From assembly GCA_000597885.1 (NCBI GenBank), contig CP004371.1, positions 1,488,001 through 1,552,000 of the forward strand: DNA of 64,000 bases, read 5' to 3'. The notes below the pieces were generated by a model. The model made no database searches. It saw only the letters and a program-made list of their open reading frames with translations, and was not told the DNA's origin. The stretch comes from Flammeovirgaceae bacterium 311. GTDB lineage: Bacteria; Bacteroidota; Bacteroidia; Cytophagales; Cyclobacteriaceae. Shown piece by piece: positions 1 through 7,960 of the stretch. A program made the translations under genes and the position numbers. The number at the start of each line of letters is the position of its first letter. The stretch's first letter is position 1.

Positions 1-69
1 AGCTTTTGCTCCGGCTAGTTTTTTTCGGAGTTGAATACTTTTCTTAAGCAGACTACCTAATATCGCCAT
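1..69 (-). CDS. 5' end of an unidentified gene, cut by the left edge
   Basis: On the minus strand an ATG at 69-67 opens 23 codons that run to the window edge without a stop. The peptide begins MAILGSLLKKSIQLRKKLAG, a short hydrophobic stretch followed by a basic amphipathic helix, which reads like a genuine protein N terminus. The start resembles what I recall for Bacteroidota GH3-family (auxin-promoter-like) proteins, but 23 residues are too few for an assignment. It would be transcribed divergently from the gene at 201. Only the coding character and the good start context support it. Confidence 0.45.
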   Translation of the reverse strand, partial: MAILGSLLKKSIQLRKKLAGAKA

Positions 70-200
70 AGAATCTTTATTAGCGGTTTGAGCCCACGGC
101 ACATTTTGTAAACGAAAACCTCAAACCGTAGTAATTAAAATAGATGCCTGTTCAGTAGTTTCAGGCTACTATTACAGAATACTGATAAATTTATTAATGC

Positions 201-878
201 ATGAATATACAGGAAAACATACAAAGGTTTAAAAATATCCTGAACAACGAAAATGTTACCCTGATTGCGGTGAGTAAAACACACCCTTTTGAGCTTGTAT
301 TAGAAGCCTATAGCGAGGGTGTGAAAAATTTTGGCGAAAACAAAGTGCAGGAAATGGTTGATAAATTTGAGCAGTTGCCAAAAGACATCAACTGGCATAT
401 GATTGGCCATTTACAGCGTAACAAGGTTAAATATATAGCCTCTTTCGTTCACCTGATCCATTCGGTAGACAGCGAGCGGCTGTTGCAGGAAATCGATAAA
501 CAGGGCCAGAAAGTGGGGCGTGTGATCAACTGCCTGCTGCAGGTACATATTGCCAAAGAAGAAACCAAGTTTGGTTTATCAGAAGAAGAACTGTTTGCCC
601 TGCTCAATAATCCGGAAATACAGCAGCTCAGGCATGTGCAAATTACAGGTTTGATGGGCATGGCTACCAACACAGGAGATGGGGAGCTGATCCGCCAGGA
701 ATTCCGATACCTGAAAAGCCTTTTTGAGCAGATCAAACTTAATTACCAGTTGGGAAATATAACCATGCACGAACTAAGCATGGGCATGAGCAGCGACTAC
801 ACCATAGCCCTTGAAGAAGGCACCACCATGGTACGGGTGGGTAGCGCCATTTTCGGCAGTAGGGATTATGATGTTTAA
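201..878 (+). CDS. yggS: YggS/PROSC family pyridoxal-phosphate homeostasis protein
   Basis: A 225-residue single-domain protein of the YggS (YBL036C/PLPBP) family, which binds pyridoxal 5'-phosphate and helps keep vitamin B6 and amino-acid pools in balance; no catalytic reaction is firmly established for the family. The PLP lysine is Lys26 in LIAVSKTHP. Further family signatures are FGENKVQE, WHMIGHLQRNK, HSVDSERLL, GLMGMA and LSMGMSSDYTIALEEGTTMVRVG near the C terminus, the last containing the phosphate-binding residues. Length is normal and the protein is expected to be cytosolic. It stands alone: the next gene is 120 bp downstream, behind a stretch of short repeats. Confidence 0.95.
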   Translation: MNIQENIQRFKNILNNENVTLIAVSKTHPFELVLEAYSEGVKNFGENKVQEMVDKFEQLPKDINWHMIGHLQRNKVKYIASFVHLIHSVDSERLLQEIDKQGQKVGRVINCLLQVHIAKEETKFGLSEEELFALLNNPEIQQLRHVQITGLMGMATNTGDGELIRQEFRYLKSLFEQIKLNYQLGNITMHELSMGMSSDYTIALEEGTTMVRVGSAIFGSRDYDV

Positions 879-879
879 T

Positions 880-988
880 GTGCTAATTTGCTAATGTGCG
901 TTCCGCCGCTGCGGTTCATATGCTAATTTCAAGGGAGGCTGCTAATTTTTACTCTCAGATCTCATGTTACCTGATACCTGATACCTTT
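880..988. repeat. Short direct repeats between yggS and the DUF423 gene
   Basis: The spacer holds four copies or near-copies of TGCTAATTT (about 881, 889, 921 and 940) and then a tandem ACCTGATACCTGATACC (about 968-984). No ORF or hairpin accounts for them. The repeats are rich in TAA and TGA in several frames. They look like spacer microrepeats rather than a mobile element, since no terminal inverted repeats or target duplications are visible. Confidence 0.6.
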
Positions 989-998
989 TAAATAAAAT

Positions 999-1373
999 AT
1001 GCATAAAATTTTTCTACAGGCGGGGGCTTTGCTGGCGGGATTAGCGGTGGCACTGGGTGCTTTTGGGGCTCACGGACTGCGCAATGTACTGCAGCAGACA
1101 GGGCGTACTGCCAATTTTGAAACCGCTGCACAATACCAGCTGTACCACGCCCTTGCAATACTGCTGGTAGGCGTTTTGCTGATCCACTATCCCCATCGGC
1201 AGCTGGTCTGGGCAGGCTGGTGTTTTATTATAGGAATATTTTTCTTTTCTGGCTCTCTTTATATTTTAAGCCTTACCAACGTAACCAAATGGGGTGCGGT
1301 AACACCCATCGGCGGTCTGGCTTTTCTGGCAGGCTGGGTGCTTTTGCTTATTGCCTTTTTCCGTAATGCATAA
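999..1373 (+). CDS. DUF423 family small membrane protein (YgdD-like)
   Basis: A 124-residue integral membrane protein with four predicted helices (about residues 5-22, 45-62, 70-90 and 100-120), the standard size for DUF423. Typical motifs are the glycine-rich first helix GLAVALGAFGAHGL, YQLYHALAILLVG, FSGSLYIL and TPIGGLAFLAGW. The molecular function of the family is unknown; it sits in the inner membrane. The ATG follows an A/T-rich stretch, as is usual here. A strong hairpin lies five bases after the stop, so the gene is probably transcribed alone. Confidence 0.93.
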   Translation: MHKIFLQAGALLAGLAVALGAFGAHGLRNVLQQTGRTANFETAAQYQLYHALAILLVGVLLIHYPHRQLVWAGWCFIIGIFFFSGSLYILSLTNVTKWGAVTPIGGLAFLAGWVLLLIAFFRNA

Positions 1374-1377
1374 AAAA

Positions 1378-1405
1378 AGCCCCTTGCTCAAAGAGCAGAG
1401 GGGCT
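1378..1405. terminator. Bidirectional rho-independent terminator
   Basis: AGCCCCTTGCTC pairs with GAGCAGAGGGGCT (12 base pairs with one bulged G) around an AAA loop. It is preceded by seven A and followed shortly by seven T, so it can stop transcripts of the DUF423 gene (+) and of the DUF1573 gene (-), which converge on it. Confidence 0.9.
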
Positions 1406-1427
1406 ACAATTTTTTTCCGGCTAAGTA

Positions 1428-1841
1428 TTAACGTCCGGCAGCGTTGTTTGGCACAATGTTACCAACCATTTTCACTTGTTCCTGAGCGTTTACAGCGTTA
1501 GAAACAATGGTAACTACTTTGTTCTGAACACCCATTTTACCGGCACTGTTAAAGGTAACTTTGATTTGTGCGGTTTTTCCAGGAGCCAGGGGCTCTTTAG
1601 GCCATTCAGAGGCAGTACATCCGCAGGTAGTCAACACATTAGACAGTACCAGTGGCGCTGTTCCTGTATTTTTAAAGGCAAAGATGTGCTCTACCTTTTC
1701 TCCCTGCTTAATATCGCCAAAGTTAAACTCTGTTTCCTCAAATGTAATTTGTGGGCCGTTCACGGCTGCATCTTTCTGCTGCTGTGCAAAAGCTGCTACA
1801 ACAAAAAGCATCATCAGGAGACTTAGTGCTAATTTTTTCAT
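1428..1841 (-). CDS. Exported DUF1573 domain protein
   Basis: A 137-residue protein with a cleavable signal peptide (KK, a hydrophobic run, then FVVAAFAQQ; cleavage near residue 20). The mature part is one DUF1573 domain, an immunoglobulin/ASPM-like beta-sandwich: FEETEFNFGDIKQGEKVEH, FAFKNTGTAPLVL, the hallmark TTCGCTASEWPK, and KVTFNSAGKMG. The family is common in Bacteroidota and is thought to be periplasmic or surface-exposed, but its role is not established. It converges with the DUF423 gene and is downstream of the helicase gene on the same strand, 57 bp away. Confidence 0.92.
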   Translation of the reverse strand: MKKLALSLLMMLFVVAAFAQQQKDAAVNGPQITFEETEFNFGDIKQGEKVEHIFAFKNTGTAPLVLSNVLTTCGCTASEWPKEPLAPGKTAQIKVTFNSAGKMGVQNKVVTIVSNAVNAQEQVKMVGNIVPNNAAGR

Positions 1842-1898
1842 GTTTATTCGCTTTGAAATATTGTGCTAATTAAAACGTGCATAATCTATTAACAAATA

Positions 1899-3299
1899 TC
1901 AGCAAAAAAAATTCTTATTAAAATTTATCAGGTATAACTCTTTTGTAGATCTTGTTATGGCGGTGTACAGCCAGCGAACCCACTCTACACCAGTGTTTTC
2001 TTCTGTAAGGTACCCCTGCTCAACAAACACCGCCTCCCACTGCCCGCCCTGTGCTTTGTGGCAGGTCAGTGCATAGGCAAATTTTACCTGCAGGGCATTT
2101 AAATAAGGATCATTACGCAGCGCCTCTTTCAGTTCTTTTCCCTGCAAATCAGCATAATCCTGTCGAACAGCATTGTAAAGCTTTTTATTGTCTTCAGGAT
2201 TTAATGCCGGATGCGGAGCGTGTAAGCTATCCAGGATCAGCATGGCATCAAATGTGGGCATATCCGGATAGTCTGGCAGGCGCAGCATTACATTAGCAAA
2301 TCTTAGGCCATGCATCTCATCAAAAGAAATTATTTTGGTTACTTCAGCAAAATCTCCGTTAGCCAGAAACCCGGCAGGAGAATCATCGGGCAGCCAGGTA
2401 TAATTATTTTTGGCAATCATGATCAGATCGCCGGCATCCAGCTCGCTTTCGCTGAAATGAATGGCCCGCCTGATGTACTGGTTATATTGCACCGCTGCTT
2501 TATTGGATCGGCAAATGATCAGGCTGTGTTCTTCACCATACTTGTTATAAGCATACCGCAGGCCATCCTCCAGGCGTTCGCTGGTCATACGAAAGGTATC
2601 GTCGAAGCTGGTGGTATGCAGCTGAACATCAGGTTTTTCCTTTTGCAACTCCTGTCTTAGGTTGGTAGCGTTAAACAGGATGCCGCTGGTTTTCTCCTGC
2701 CGCACCACCTCTGTGAGCTGTACCTCCTCTACAGTAAGGCGGTGGTACTGCCTAAGATAAGCTGCATTCAGGGCCGGGCTTGTTGCCTGGTGTACGGGGG
2801 GCAGCTGAGCATCATCGCCAATGAGCATGATCTTGTTTCCCTCTCCCGAATACACAAAATTTACCAGGTCTTTCAGCAGCCCATATCCCCCTCCTGTGGG
2901 AGCGTCGGATAGCATGGAGGCTTCATCCACAATAAAAACCGTATTCTTAGAGTAATTTTTTTGCAGATCGCTGCCCTGGTACTCGCTGTTCTCTTCGCTA
3001 AACTGGTGCTTATAAATAATTTTATGGATTGTAAAAGCCTGCCGTTTGGCATAGCCAGACATTACCTTGGCTGCCCGGCCTGTTGGTGCCACCAGCATAT
3101 ATCGATACCCAAAGCGGGGCAGTACCTGTACCAGTGCACTTACCGCAGTTGTTTTGCCGGTACCGGCATATCCACGGAGCAATAAAGTATGCCGGTCCTC
3201 ATGCTGCAAGAGAAAATGATCCAGCTGATGGAACAGCCGCATCTGCCCTTCTGTAGGCGTATGCTGAAATCGCTGAAGCATTAAATCCGAAGGAAGCAT
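1899..3299 (-). CDS. RecD-like superfamily 1 DNA helicase (ATP-dependent exoDNAse-like)
   Basis: A 466-residue SF1B helicase. Walker A is GYAGTGKTT at residues 43-51, motif II is VFIVDEASM (DEAS at 125-128), motif III is GDDAQLPPVH near 161-170, and the C-terminal UvrD_C_2 segment has ALTCHKAQGGQWEAVF and WLYTAITRSTKELYL. It is shorter than RecD2 and lacks its long N-terminal extension, so it fits the compact AAA/RecD-like family widespread in Bacteroidota, probably a 5'-to-3' DNA helicase acting in repair. No recB or recC genes lie nearby. The start codon is the ATG at 3299. Confidence 0.9.
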   Translation of the reverse strand: MLPSDLMLQRFQHTPTEGQMRLFHQLDHFLLQHEDRHTLLLRGYAGTGKTTAVSALVQVLPRFGYRYMLVAPTGRAAKVMSGYAKRQAFTIHKIIYKHQFSEENSEYQGSDLQKNYSKNTVFIVDEASMLSDAPTGGGYGLLKDLVNFVYSGEGNKIMLIGDDAQLPPVHQATSPALNAAYLRQYHRLTVEEVQLTEVVRQEKTSGILFNATNLRQELQKEKPDVQLHTTSFDDTFRMTSERLEDGLRYAYNKYGEEHSLIICRSNKAAVQYNQYIRRAIHFSESELDAGDLIMIAKNNYTWLPDDSPAGFLANGDFAEVTKIISFDEMHGLRFANVMLRLPDYPDMPTFDAMLILDSLHAPHPALNPEDNKKLYNAVRQDYADLQGKELKEALRNDPYLNALQVKFAYALTCHKAQGGQWEAVFVEQGYLTEENTGVEWVRWLYTAITRSTKELYLINFNKNFFC

Positions 3300-3392
3300 T
3301 GAGATGGTATTGGGTATTTAATATAAAGTATTTGGTGCAAGGGGGTCTGCTGAAGCTGAATATGGTACAAAGAGGCTGCATTATTCACTCAT

Positions 3393-3842
3393 TTAATGAG
3401 GAAACACCGTCGCCATGGAGGTGGTTGCTTTGGCGATCAGGCGGCGCTGTGGTTCTTTGCCTTCTTCTTCAATTACGTCCCAAACCTCTGCTTCGCAGAA
3501 ATTAATTTTACGGCCCTGCTTCAGCACCCAGCCTATGGCATGAAGTTTTTGCCCCACAGCAGGCAAAAAATAAGAAACTTTAATTTCGGCTGTAACCACA
3601 TGCTGGTCTTCCGGCACCAGGGTATAAGCGGCAAAACCTGCTGTAATATCAGCAAGTGTGGCAATAAGTCCGCCGTGGGCATAGCCTTTCTGCTGCTTAT
3701 GCTTTTGCTCCAGTGTAAGCCAGCCTTCTGTTCTGCCTTCGGCAATCACCTGCAGATCAAAACCGATCAGGTGCATAAAATGCTGGCGCTCCAAAAAATT
3801 TTTAACTCTTTTCTCGAAATGGGGGTTGTTGGTTTGGATCAT
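3393..3842 (-). CDS. PaaI-family hotdog-fold thioesterase
   Basis: About 149 residues from the ATG at 3842 (MIQTNNPHFEKR). A longer reading from 3899 would overlap the next gene's start and adds only unconserved residues. The hotdog core is visible: GYAHGGLIATLADITAGFAA carries the HGG motif and the catalytic-site Asp, followed by VVTAEIKVSYFLPAVG and LHAIGWVLKQGRKINFCEAEV, as in acyl-CoA thioesterases of the PaaI/YbgC class. It probably hydrolyses acyl-CoA thioesters in the cytosol; the substrate is unknown. It is divergent from the Nudix gene at 3887, with only 44 bp between the two starts. Confidence 0.88.
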   Translation of the reverse strand: MIQTNNPHFEKRVKNFLERQHFMHLIGFDLQVIAEGRTEGWLTLEQKHKQQKGYAHGGLIATLADITAGFAAYTLVPEDQHVVTAEIKVSYFLPAVGQKLHAIGWVLKQGRKINFCEAEVWDVIEEEGKEPQRRLIAKATTSMATVFPH

Positions 3843-3886
3843 CCGTCGTTTTTTCACAAATATACGCAGTTGGGGCTGCACCGTAC

Positions 3887-4378
3887 ATGGATTTAGCAAA
3901 ACAGGTAGAGAAACTATACGGCCACCGCCTTCGGCTCAGGGTATGCGGCATCTGCATTGAAGATGAAAAGCTGCTGCTGGTACATCACAAGGGTATTGGT
4001 GACGAGGGCGATCTCTGGTCGCCTCCGGGCGGAGGGCTGGAATACGGCAGCACCGCACCTGAAAACTTAAAGCGGGAGTTTCTGGAGGAAACAGGTCTGC
4101 ACATCGTTGTGGAAGATCAGATTTTTGTGCACGAGTATCTGCGCCCCCCTCTGCATACCTTAGAGGTTTTTTATATAGTAAAAGTACTGGGTGGTACTTT
4201 ATACACGGGTTATGATCCGGAATCAGAAAATGAAGCTCAGCTTATTCAGCACGTAAGCTTTCTTAGCTGGGAGGAGATCAATCAAAAGCGGCCTGCGCAA
4301 CTACATCAAATATTAAAGCACAGTTCTTCGCTCCAAGACTTGTTATGCAAGCGCGGGTATTATAAATTTAACGTTTAG
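3887..4378 (+). CDS. Nudix hydrolase
   Basis: A 163-residue single Nudix domain protein that should cleave a nucleoside-diphosphate-linked substrate. The Nudix box begins at GGGLEYGS and continues through LKREFLEETGL (about residues 45-68). The REFLEETG half with the metal-binding glutamates is intact, but the first Glu of the consensus GX5EX7REUXEEXGU is replaced by Thr (GLEYGST). A YRHRLRLRVCGICIEDEKLLLV beta strand precedes the box. The substrate cannot be read from sequence. The gene stands between a divergent thioesterase gene and the coaD unit. Confidence 0.88.
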   Translation: MDLAKQVEKLYGHRLRLRVCGICIEDEKLLLVHHKGIGDEGDLWSPPGGGLEYGSTAPENLKREFLEETGLHIVVEDQIFVHEYLRPPLHTLEVFYIVKVLGGTLYTGYDPESENEAQLIQHVSFLSWEEINQKRPAQLHQILKHSSSLQDLLCKRGYYKFNV

Positions 4379-4447
4379 AAGTTGTTTAAACTTAAACAAT
4401 ATTTATTTTTCCTGTAAAATCTTTATACTTGCACAAAACCTATTAAA

Positions 4448-5035
4448 ATGACACCTACCAAAATCTTCTCGATTTTACTTTTCTTAGTAGCCATAGGATT
4501 AGGCTACTTCCTGGTAGATTCTATCAAATATCGTATTGATGAAAGTAATCGTGTAGCCAGAAATGAAGCACGTGTTATTGAAAAGCTAAAAATGATCCGT
4601 GATGCGGAAACAGCTTATCTAACGGTGCATGGCAGGTATACCGATAACTGGGACAGCCTGATTAACTTTATTCAGACAGGTAGAATACCTAACGTTGTAA
4701 AACGCGAAACGGTAATCCCACTTTCTTATGGTGCTGACAGTGTATACGTAGAGTATGACACCCTGGGCTATTCAAGCGTTCGTGATTCTATTTTCAGCCC
4801 TCAGAGATATCCTAACTTTAATCCTCAGACGCTGCCAGTAATACCAGACAGCGACGGTCAGCGTTTTGAACTGTTTGCCGGCACTGTAACCAGGCCTAAC
4901 GGGGCTACCGTAAATGTGTTTGAGGCCAAAGACGTTTATGTACTGAACAAAGACCGGCTGAAGGAAACACACCCTTATGGTCCTTTACGTGTTGGCTCTC
5001 AAAACGAACCTAGTACGCAAGGTAACTGGGAATAA
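4448..5035 (+). CDS. Membrane-anchored hypothetical protein, first gene of the coaD unit
   Basis: A 195-residue protein with one N-terminal transmembrane helix (IFSILLFLVAIGLGYFLVD, about residues 6-24), a basic/polar helix (ARNEARVIEKLKMIRDAETAY) and an extracytoplasmic domain. The layout (N-terminal hydrophobic helix, then ETAYLTVHGRYTDNWDSLINF) recalls the core of pseudopilin-like proteins, but no prepilin peptidase cleavage site is obvious. I know of no assigned function. A -7-like TATACTTG lies at 4424-4431, with no clear -33 element. The DUF3822 gene starts five bases after the stop, so the two are probably translated from one mRNA. Confidence 0.75.
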   Translation: MTPTKIFSILLFLVAIGLGYFLVDSIKYRIDESNRVARNEARVIEKLKMIRDAETAYLTVHGRYTDNWDSLINFIQTGRIPNVVKRETVIPLSYGADSVYVEYDTLGYSSVRDSIFSPQRYPNFNPQTLPVIPDSDGQRFELFAGTVTRPNGATVNVFEAKDVYVLNKDRLKETHPYGPLRVGSQNEPSTQGNWE

Positions 5036-5040
5036 AAAAA

Positions 5041-5925
5041 TTGAACGCAACTTCTGCATACTTCTCGCTTGATCTAAAGATCAAAGACACCCGCTTCAGC
5101 ATTGATAACCTGCAGGACTACAGCCTGCTGCTGCAAGCGGGTGAACGCGAGTTTCAGCTTGCAGTGATCGATGTTAAGTCAAACCGCTGTTTGCTGCTGG
5201 AGCACTACAACTTTATTAGTGTTAGCAATACAGCAGAATACCAGCAACTCATCGAATCTCTGTTCGAGGATCATCACCTGCTCATGGCAGGTTTCTGGCA
5301 TTCGGTGAGGTTTTCTGTTAAGCATACTAATTTTAGCATGGTCCCGGCTGCCCTTTTCGATAAGGAGCAGCCGGAAACTTATTTACGGCTAACAACGCCG
5401 CAGCTGGCATTGCATACGCCCCTTTACTACCGGCATCTTAAAAATAGCATTGTTACAGTTTTTACTGCAGAACAAAATTTGCTGGATTGGCTGAACAAGC
5501 GTTACGCAAATCTTAAAGTGCAGGTGCTTCACCACATCAGTGCTTTTATAGAGGGCATTCTTCACAAGCCCGATCATAACATCCAGCGGGAGTTATTTCT
5601 GATGCTTGAAAATGGCATGCTGTCTGTGGTGATCACCCATGAGGCAAAGCTGCAGTATGCCAATATTTTCCGCTGCAATGCCCCTGCAGACCTGCTGCGT
5701 TACCTGATGATGGTGATACAGCATTTTCAGCTGGACCAGCTAACAACTAAAATTCAGCTTTGGGGTAATGTAGATGAAAACTCAGCCTGGTTCAGGGAAA
5801 TACAGCCTTACTTTGGCAACCTCTCCTTTGGAGGGCGCCCACCTTACTTAAGCTTCGGCTACATGTTTGATGAGGTTTCGGAATCGCGCTTTTACGATCT
5901 GCTAAGCCAACACCTTTGCGAATAA
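5041..5925 (+). CDS. DUF3822 family protein
   Basis: A 294-residue protein of the Bacteroidota family DUF3822, thought to have an actin/ASKHA-like fold; its function is not established. Features include LDLKIKDTRFSIDNLQDYSL at the N terminus (split motif LQDYSLLLQ), VRFSVKHTNFSMVPAALFD, and the C-terminal GNLSFGGRPPYLSFGYMFDE. The start is TTG: the first in-frame ATG comes only about 80 residues later and would remove conserved sequence. The 5-base spacing from the preceding gene and the TAATG overlap with coaD indicate translational coupling of the three-gene unit. Confidence 0.85.
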   Translation: MNATSAYFSLDLKIKDTRFSIDNLQDYSLLLQAGEREFQLAVIDVKSNRCLLLEHYNFISVSNTAEYQQLIESLFEDHHLLMAGFWHSVRFSVKHTNFSMVPAALFDKEQPETYLRLTTPQLALHTPLYYRHLKNSIVTVFTAEQNLLDWLNKRYANLKVQVLHHISAFIEGILHKPDHNIQRELFLMLENGMLSVVITHEAKLQYANIFRCNAPADLLRYLMMVIQHFQLDQLTTKIQLWGNVDENSAWFREIQPYFGNLSFGGRPPYLSFGYMFDEVSESRFYDLLSQHLCE

Positions 5926-6392
5926 TGGAGAAACGTGTAGCTCTTTTTCCCGGCTCTTTCGATCCTTTCACAAAAGGCCACTACGATATAGTGGAAAGAG
6001 GATTAAAGCTCTTCGACGAGATTATTATTGCCATTGGCTATAACAGCAGCAAGCAAACGCGCTATTTTGCCATAGATGCCATGGTAGAGAGCATCAACAG
6101 CAGTTTTACCCATGAGCCCAGGGTGAGTGTAATCACCTATAGTGAGTTAACAGCCAGCCTGGCAGAACGATTGGGTGCAATGTACCTGCTAAGGGGCCTG
6201 CGCAATACCACTGATTTTGAGTATGAAAACTCTGTATCGCAGGTAAACCGTTACCTGTATCCGGGGCTGGAAACTGTTTTCCTGATTACTTCTCCCTCCT
6301 ATGCCGCCATTAGCTCCACCATTATCCGGGAGGTGCATAAGTACGGTGGCAACGTTCAGGAATTTTTGCCTTACCCGCTCACAAAAACATAA
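5925..6392 (+). CDS. coaD: Phosphopantetheine adenylyltransferase
   Basis: A 155-residue enzyme that transfers AMP from ATP to 4'-phosphopantetheine, giving dephospho-CoA in coenzyme A synthesis. The nucleotidyltransferase signature GSFDPFTKGH (residues 10-19, with the TxGH form of the motif) and the C-terminal SSTIIREVHKYGG (ISSTxxRE-like) are complete, and LLRGLRNTTDFEYEN supplies the Arg-rich substrate loop. The ATG at 5925 shares a base with the upstream TAA (TAATG). An in-frame TTG three codons earlier is less likely. A terminator follows at once. Confidence 0.96.
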   Translation: MEKRVALFPGSFDPFTKGHYDIVERGLKLFDEIIIAIGYNSSKQTRYFAIDAMVESINSSFTHEPRVSVITYSELTASLAERLGAMYLLRGLRNTTDFEYENSVSQVNRYLYPGLETVFLITSPSYAAISSTIIREVHKYGGNVQEFLPYPLTKT

Positions 6393-6394
6393 AA

Positions 6395-6428
6395 ACAGCC
6401 CATCTCATAGGATGGGCTGTTTTTTTTA
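6395..6428. terminator. Bidirectional rho-independent terminator after coaD
   Basis: A perfect 10-bp stem, ACAGCCCATC (6395-6404) with GATGGGCTGT (6411-6420), around a 6-base loop. It is flanked by A5 on the left and T8 on the right, so it can end coaD (+) and the Nudix gene on the minus strand. Confidence 0.93.
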
Positions 6429-6454
6429 TCTCTTCATCTGTTTTCCAGAAGTAC

Positions 6455-7141
6455 TTAGATCAGCTTGGTGCTAAGGCTGTAGTATCTTTTGATCACATGC
6501 CTGATGCTGCGGAAAGAATTTACCATCGCCACCTGCGCATCACGACCTCCCATCCAGCGAACATCTGTGATGCCCTCATCCAGCTGAGGCTTCATATTTT
6601 TGTCGTTGATACACTCCATGCGGTACCAGTGCGTTTTTTTAAGGTGCTTCTTGCCATTGCGTATATAAGTGTGCCAGGTGTGGGTAATTTTGTCCCCTAC
6701 CTTTGCTTTTACATTACATTCCTCTTCCACCTCACGCAAAGCGCCCTTACGCTTTCCTTCGCCCTTATCGAGTTTGCCTTTGGGCAGGTCCCATTTATTC
6801 TTGCGGTAAATCAGTAAGATCTGATCATCCTTCTCAACGATGCCCCCGCCTGCTTTTACGATCTTAAACTGCTTTTTTACAGCTTTCTTGATGCTTTTGT
6901 ATTCGCCGGGAACAACACTAAAGGTAATGCTGTCAAGCGCTCGGAAATCTTTTTCATGCATCATGTTAATAAGCGCCTGCACCTGAACAAGGGTAGCACC
7001 TTTAACAAGCACATCATCGATCAGTTTTTTACTGTCGATATTTGTAGAGCGTGCGTCAAGCACAACATCGTAAATCTTATGTTCCAGTTCATCCGACGCC
7101 TTGGCCAGATTAACGGAAATGTCATTGATGAAAATTTTCAT
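6455..7141 (-). CDS. Nudix hydrolase with N-terminal extension
   Basis: A 228-residue protein. Residues 1-95 form a distinct N-terminal region of alternating helices and strands without a recognisable domain; residues about 96-228 are a Nudix domain. The box GKLDKGEGKRKGALREVEEE (122-141) keeps the first Glu and the REVEEE metal-binding core, though the final consensus Gly is Asn. WDLPKG and THWYRMEC resemble diadenosine-polyphosphate or NTP-type Nudix enzymes. This two-part form is common in Bacteroidota; the substrate is unknown. It is divergent from pyrE, 96 bp between starts, and converges on the coaD terminator. Confidence 0.88.
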   Translation of the reverse strand: MKIFINDISVNLAKASDELEHKIYDVVLDARSTNIDSKKLIDDVLVKGATLVQVQALINMMHEKDFRALDSITFSVVPGEYKSIKKAVKKQFKIVKAGGGIVEKDDQILLIYRKNKWDLPKGKLDKGEGKRKGALREVEEECNVKAKVGDKITHTWHTYIRNGKKHLKKTHWYRMECINDKNMKPQLDEGITDVRWMGGRDAQVAMVNSFRSIRHVIKRYYSLSTKLI

Positions 7142-7237
7142 GTAGCCAGTGCTATCGAGCCTGAAAGAAAAAAACTTTTAATGGATTCTACAACCAAAAT
7201 GTAGAGTAAGTTACAAGCATTGCATTAAATTCGCAGC

Positions 7238-7888
7238 ATGAGCCTAGCTGAAGATCCTAAACAAATTAGCCGGCAAACAGCCAGCCTGCTGCTGAAAATC
7301 GGTGCAATACGCCTGCGGCCGGAGCAACCCTTTACCTGGGCTTCCGGCTGGAAATCACCTATCTACTGCGACAATCGACTTTCTTTGTCATATCCGGATG
7401 TTCGCACTTTTATCAAACGTGCTTTAACGCAACTGGTTACCCGTGAGCACCCGCATGTTGAAGCTATAGCCGGAGTAGCAACTGCCGGCATCCCACAGGG
7501 AGCCCTGGTAGCCGATGCCCTGAACCTGCCATTTGCCTATGTACGCTCAAGCCCTAAAGGCCATGGCATGGAAAACCTGATCGAAGGAGATCTGCCCCAG
7601 GGAAGAAAAGTAGTGGTGATAGAAGATCTGATATCGACGGGTGGCAGTTCTCTGAAAGCTGCCGAAGCACTGCAAAAACATGGCTGCCAGGTGCTGGGCA
7701 TGGTAAGCATCTTTACCTATGGTTTTGATATAGCCAAACAGAATTTTGCTGCAGCCGGCATTCCGCTGCACAGCCTAAGTAATTACCAGCTGCTGGTGGA
7801 AGAAGCACAAAACATGGGCATGATTGGTGCCTCCGAACTGGAATCTCTGCAGGAGTGGCGCCGTCAGCCGGATCAGTGGGGAAAGTAA
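7238..7888 (+). CDS. pyrE: Orotate phosphoribosyltransferase
   Basis: A 216-residue cytosolic enzyme that joins orotate to PRPP to give orotidine 5'-monophosphate in pyrimidine synthesis. Landmarks are FTWASGWKSPIYCDNR near residues 32-47, GVATAGIPQGALVADAL, YVRSSPKGHG (the flexible catalytic loop) and the PRPP-binding motif VVVIEDLISTGGS near residues 126-138. Length is typical. The gene appears monocistronic; no other pyrimidine gene lies in the window. Confidence 0.96.
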   Translation: MSLAEDPKQISRQTASLLLKIGAIRLRPEQPFTWASGWKSPIYCDNRLSLSYPDVRTFIKRALTQLVTREHPHVEAIAGVATAGIPQGALVADALNLPFAYVRSSPKGHGMENLIEGDLPQGRKVVVIEDLISTGGSSLKAAEALQKHGCQVLGMVSIFTYGFDIAKQNFAAAGIPLHSLSNYQLLVEEAQNMGMIGASELESLQEWRRQPDQWGK

Positions 7889-7960
7889 ATTAATGAAAGA
7901 ATAATAGAATTATTGAACAACGGAATAATATGGACGGGTTGCAATTGTCTGCTTTAAACT

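Noticed and set aside
7142-7237. TAAATTCG near pyrE as its promoter
   Set aside because: One mismatch in the -7 element and no TTG at the proper distance, so not listed as a site.
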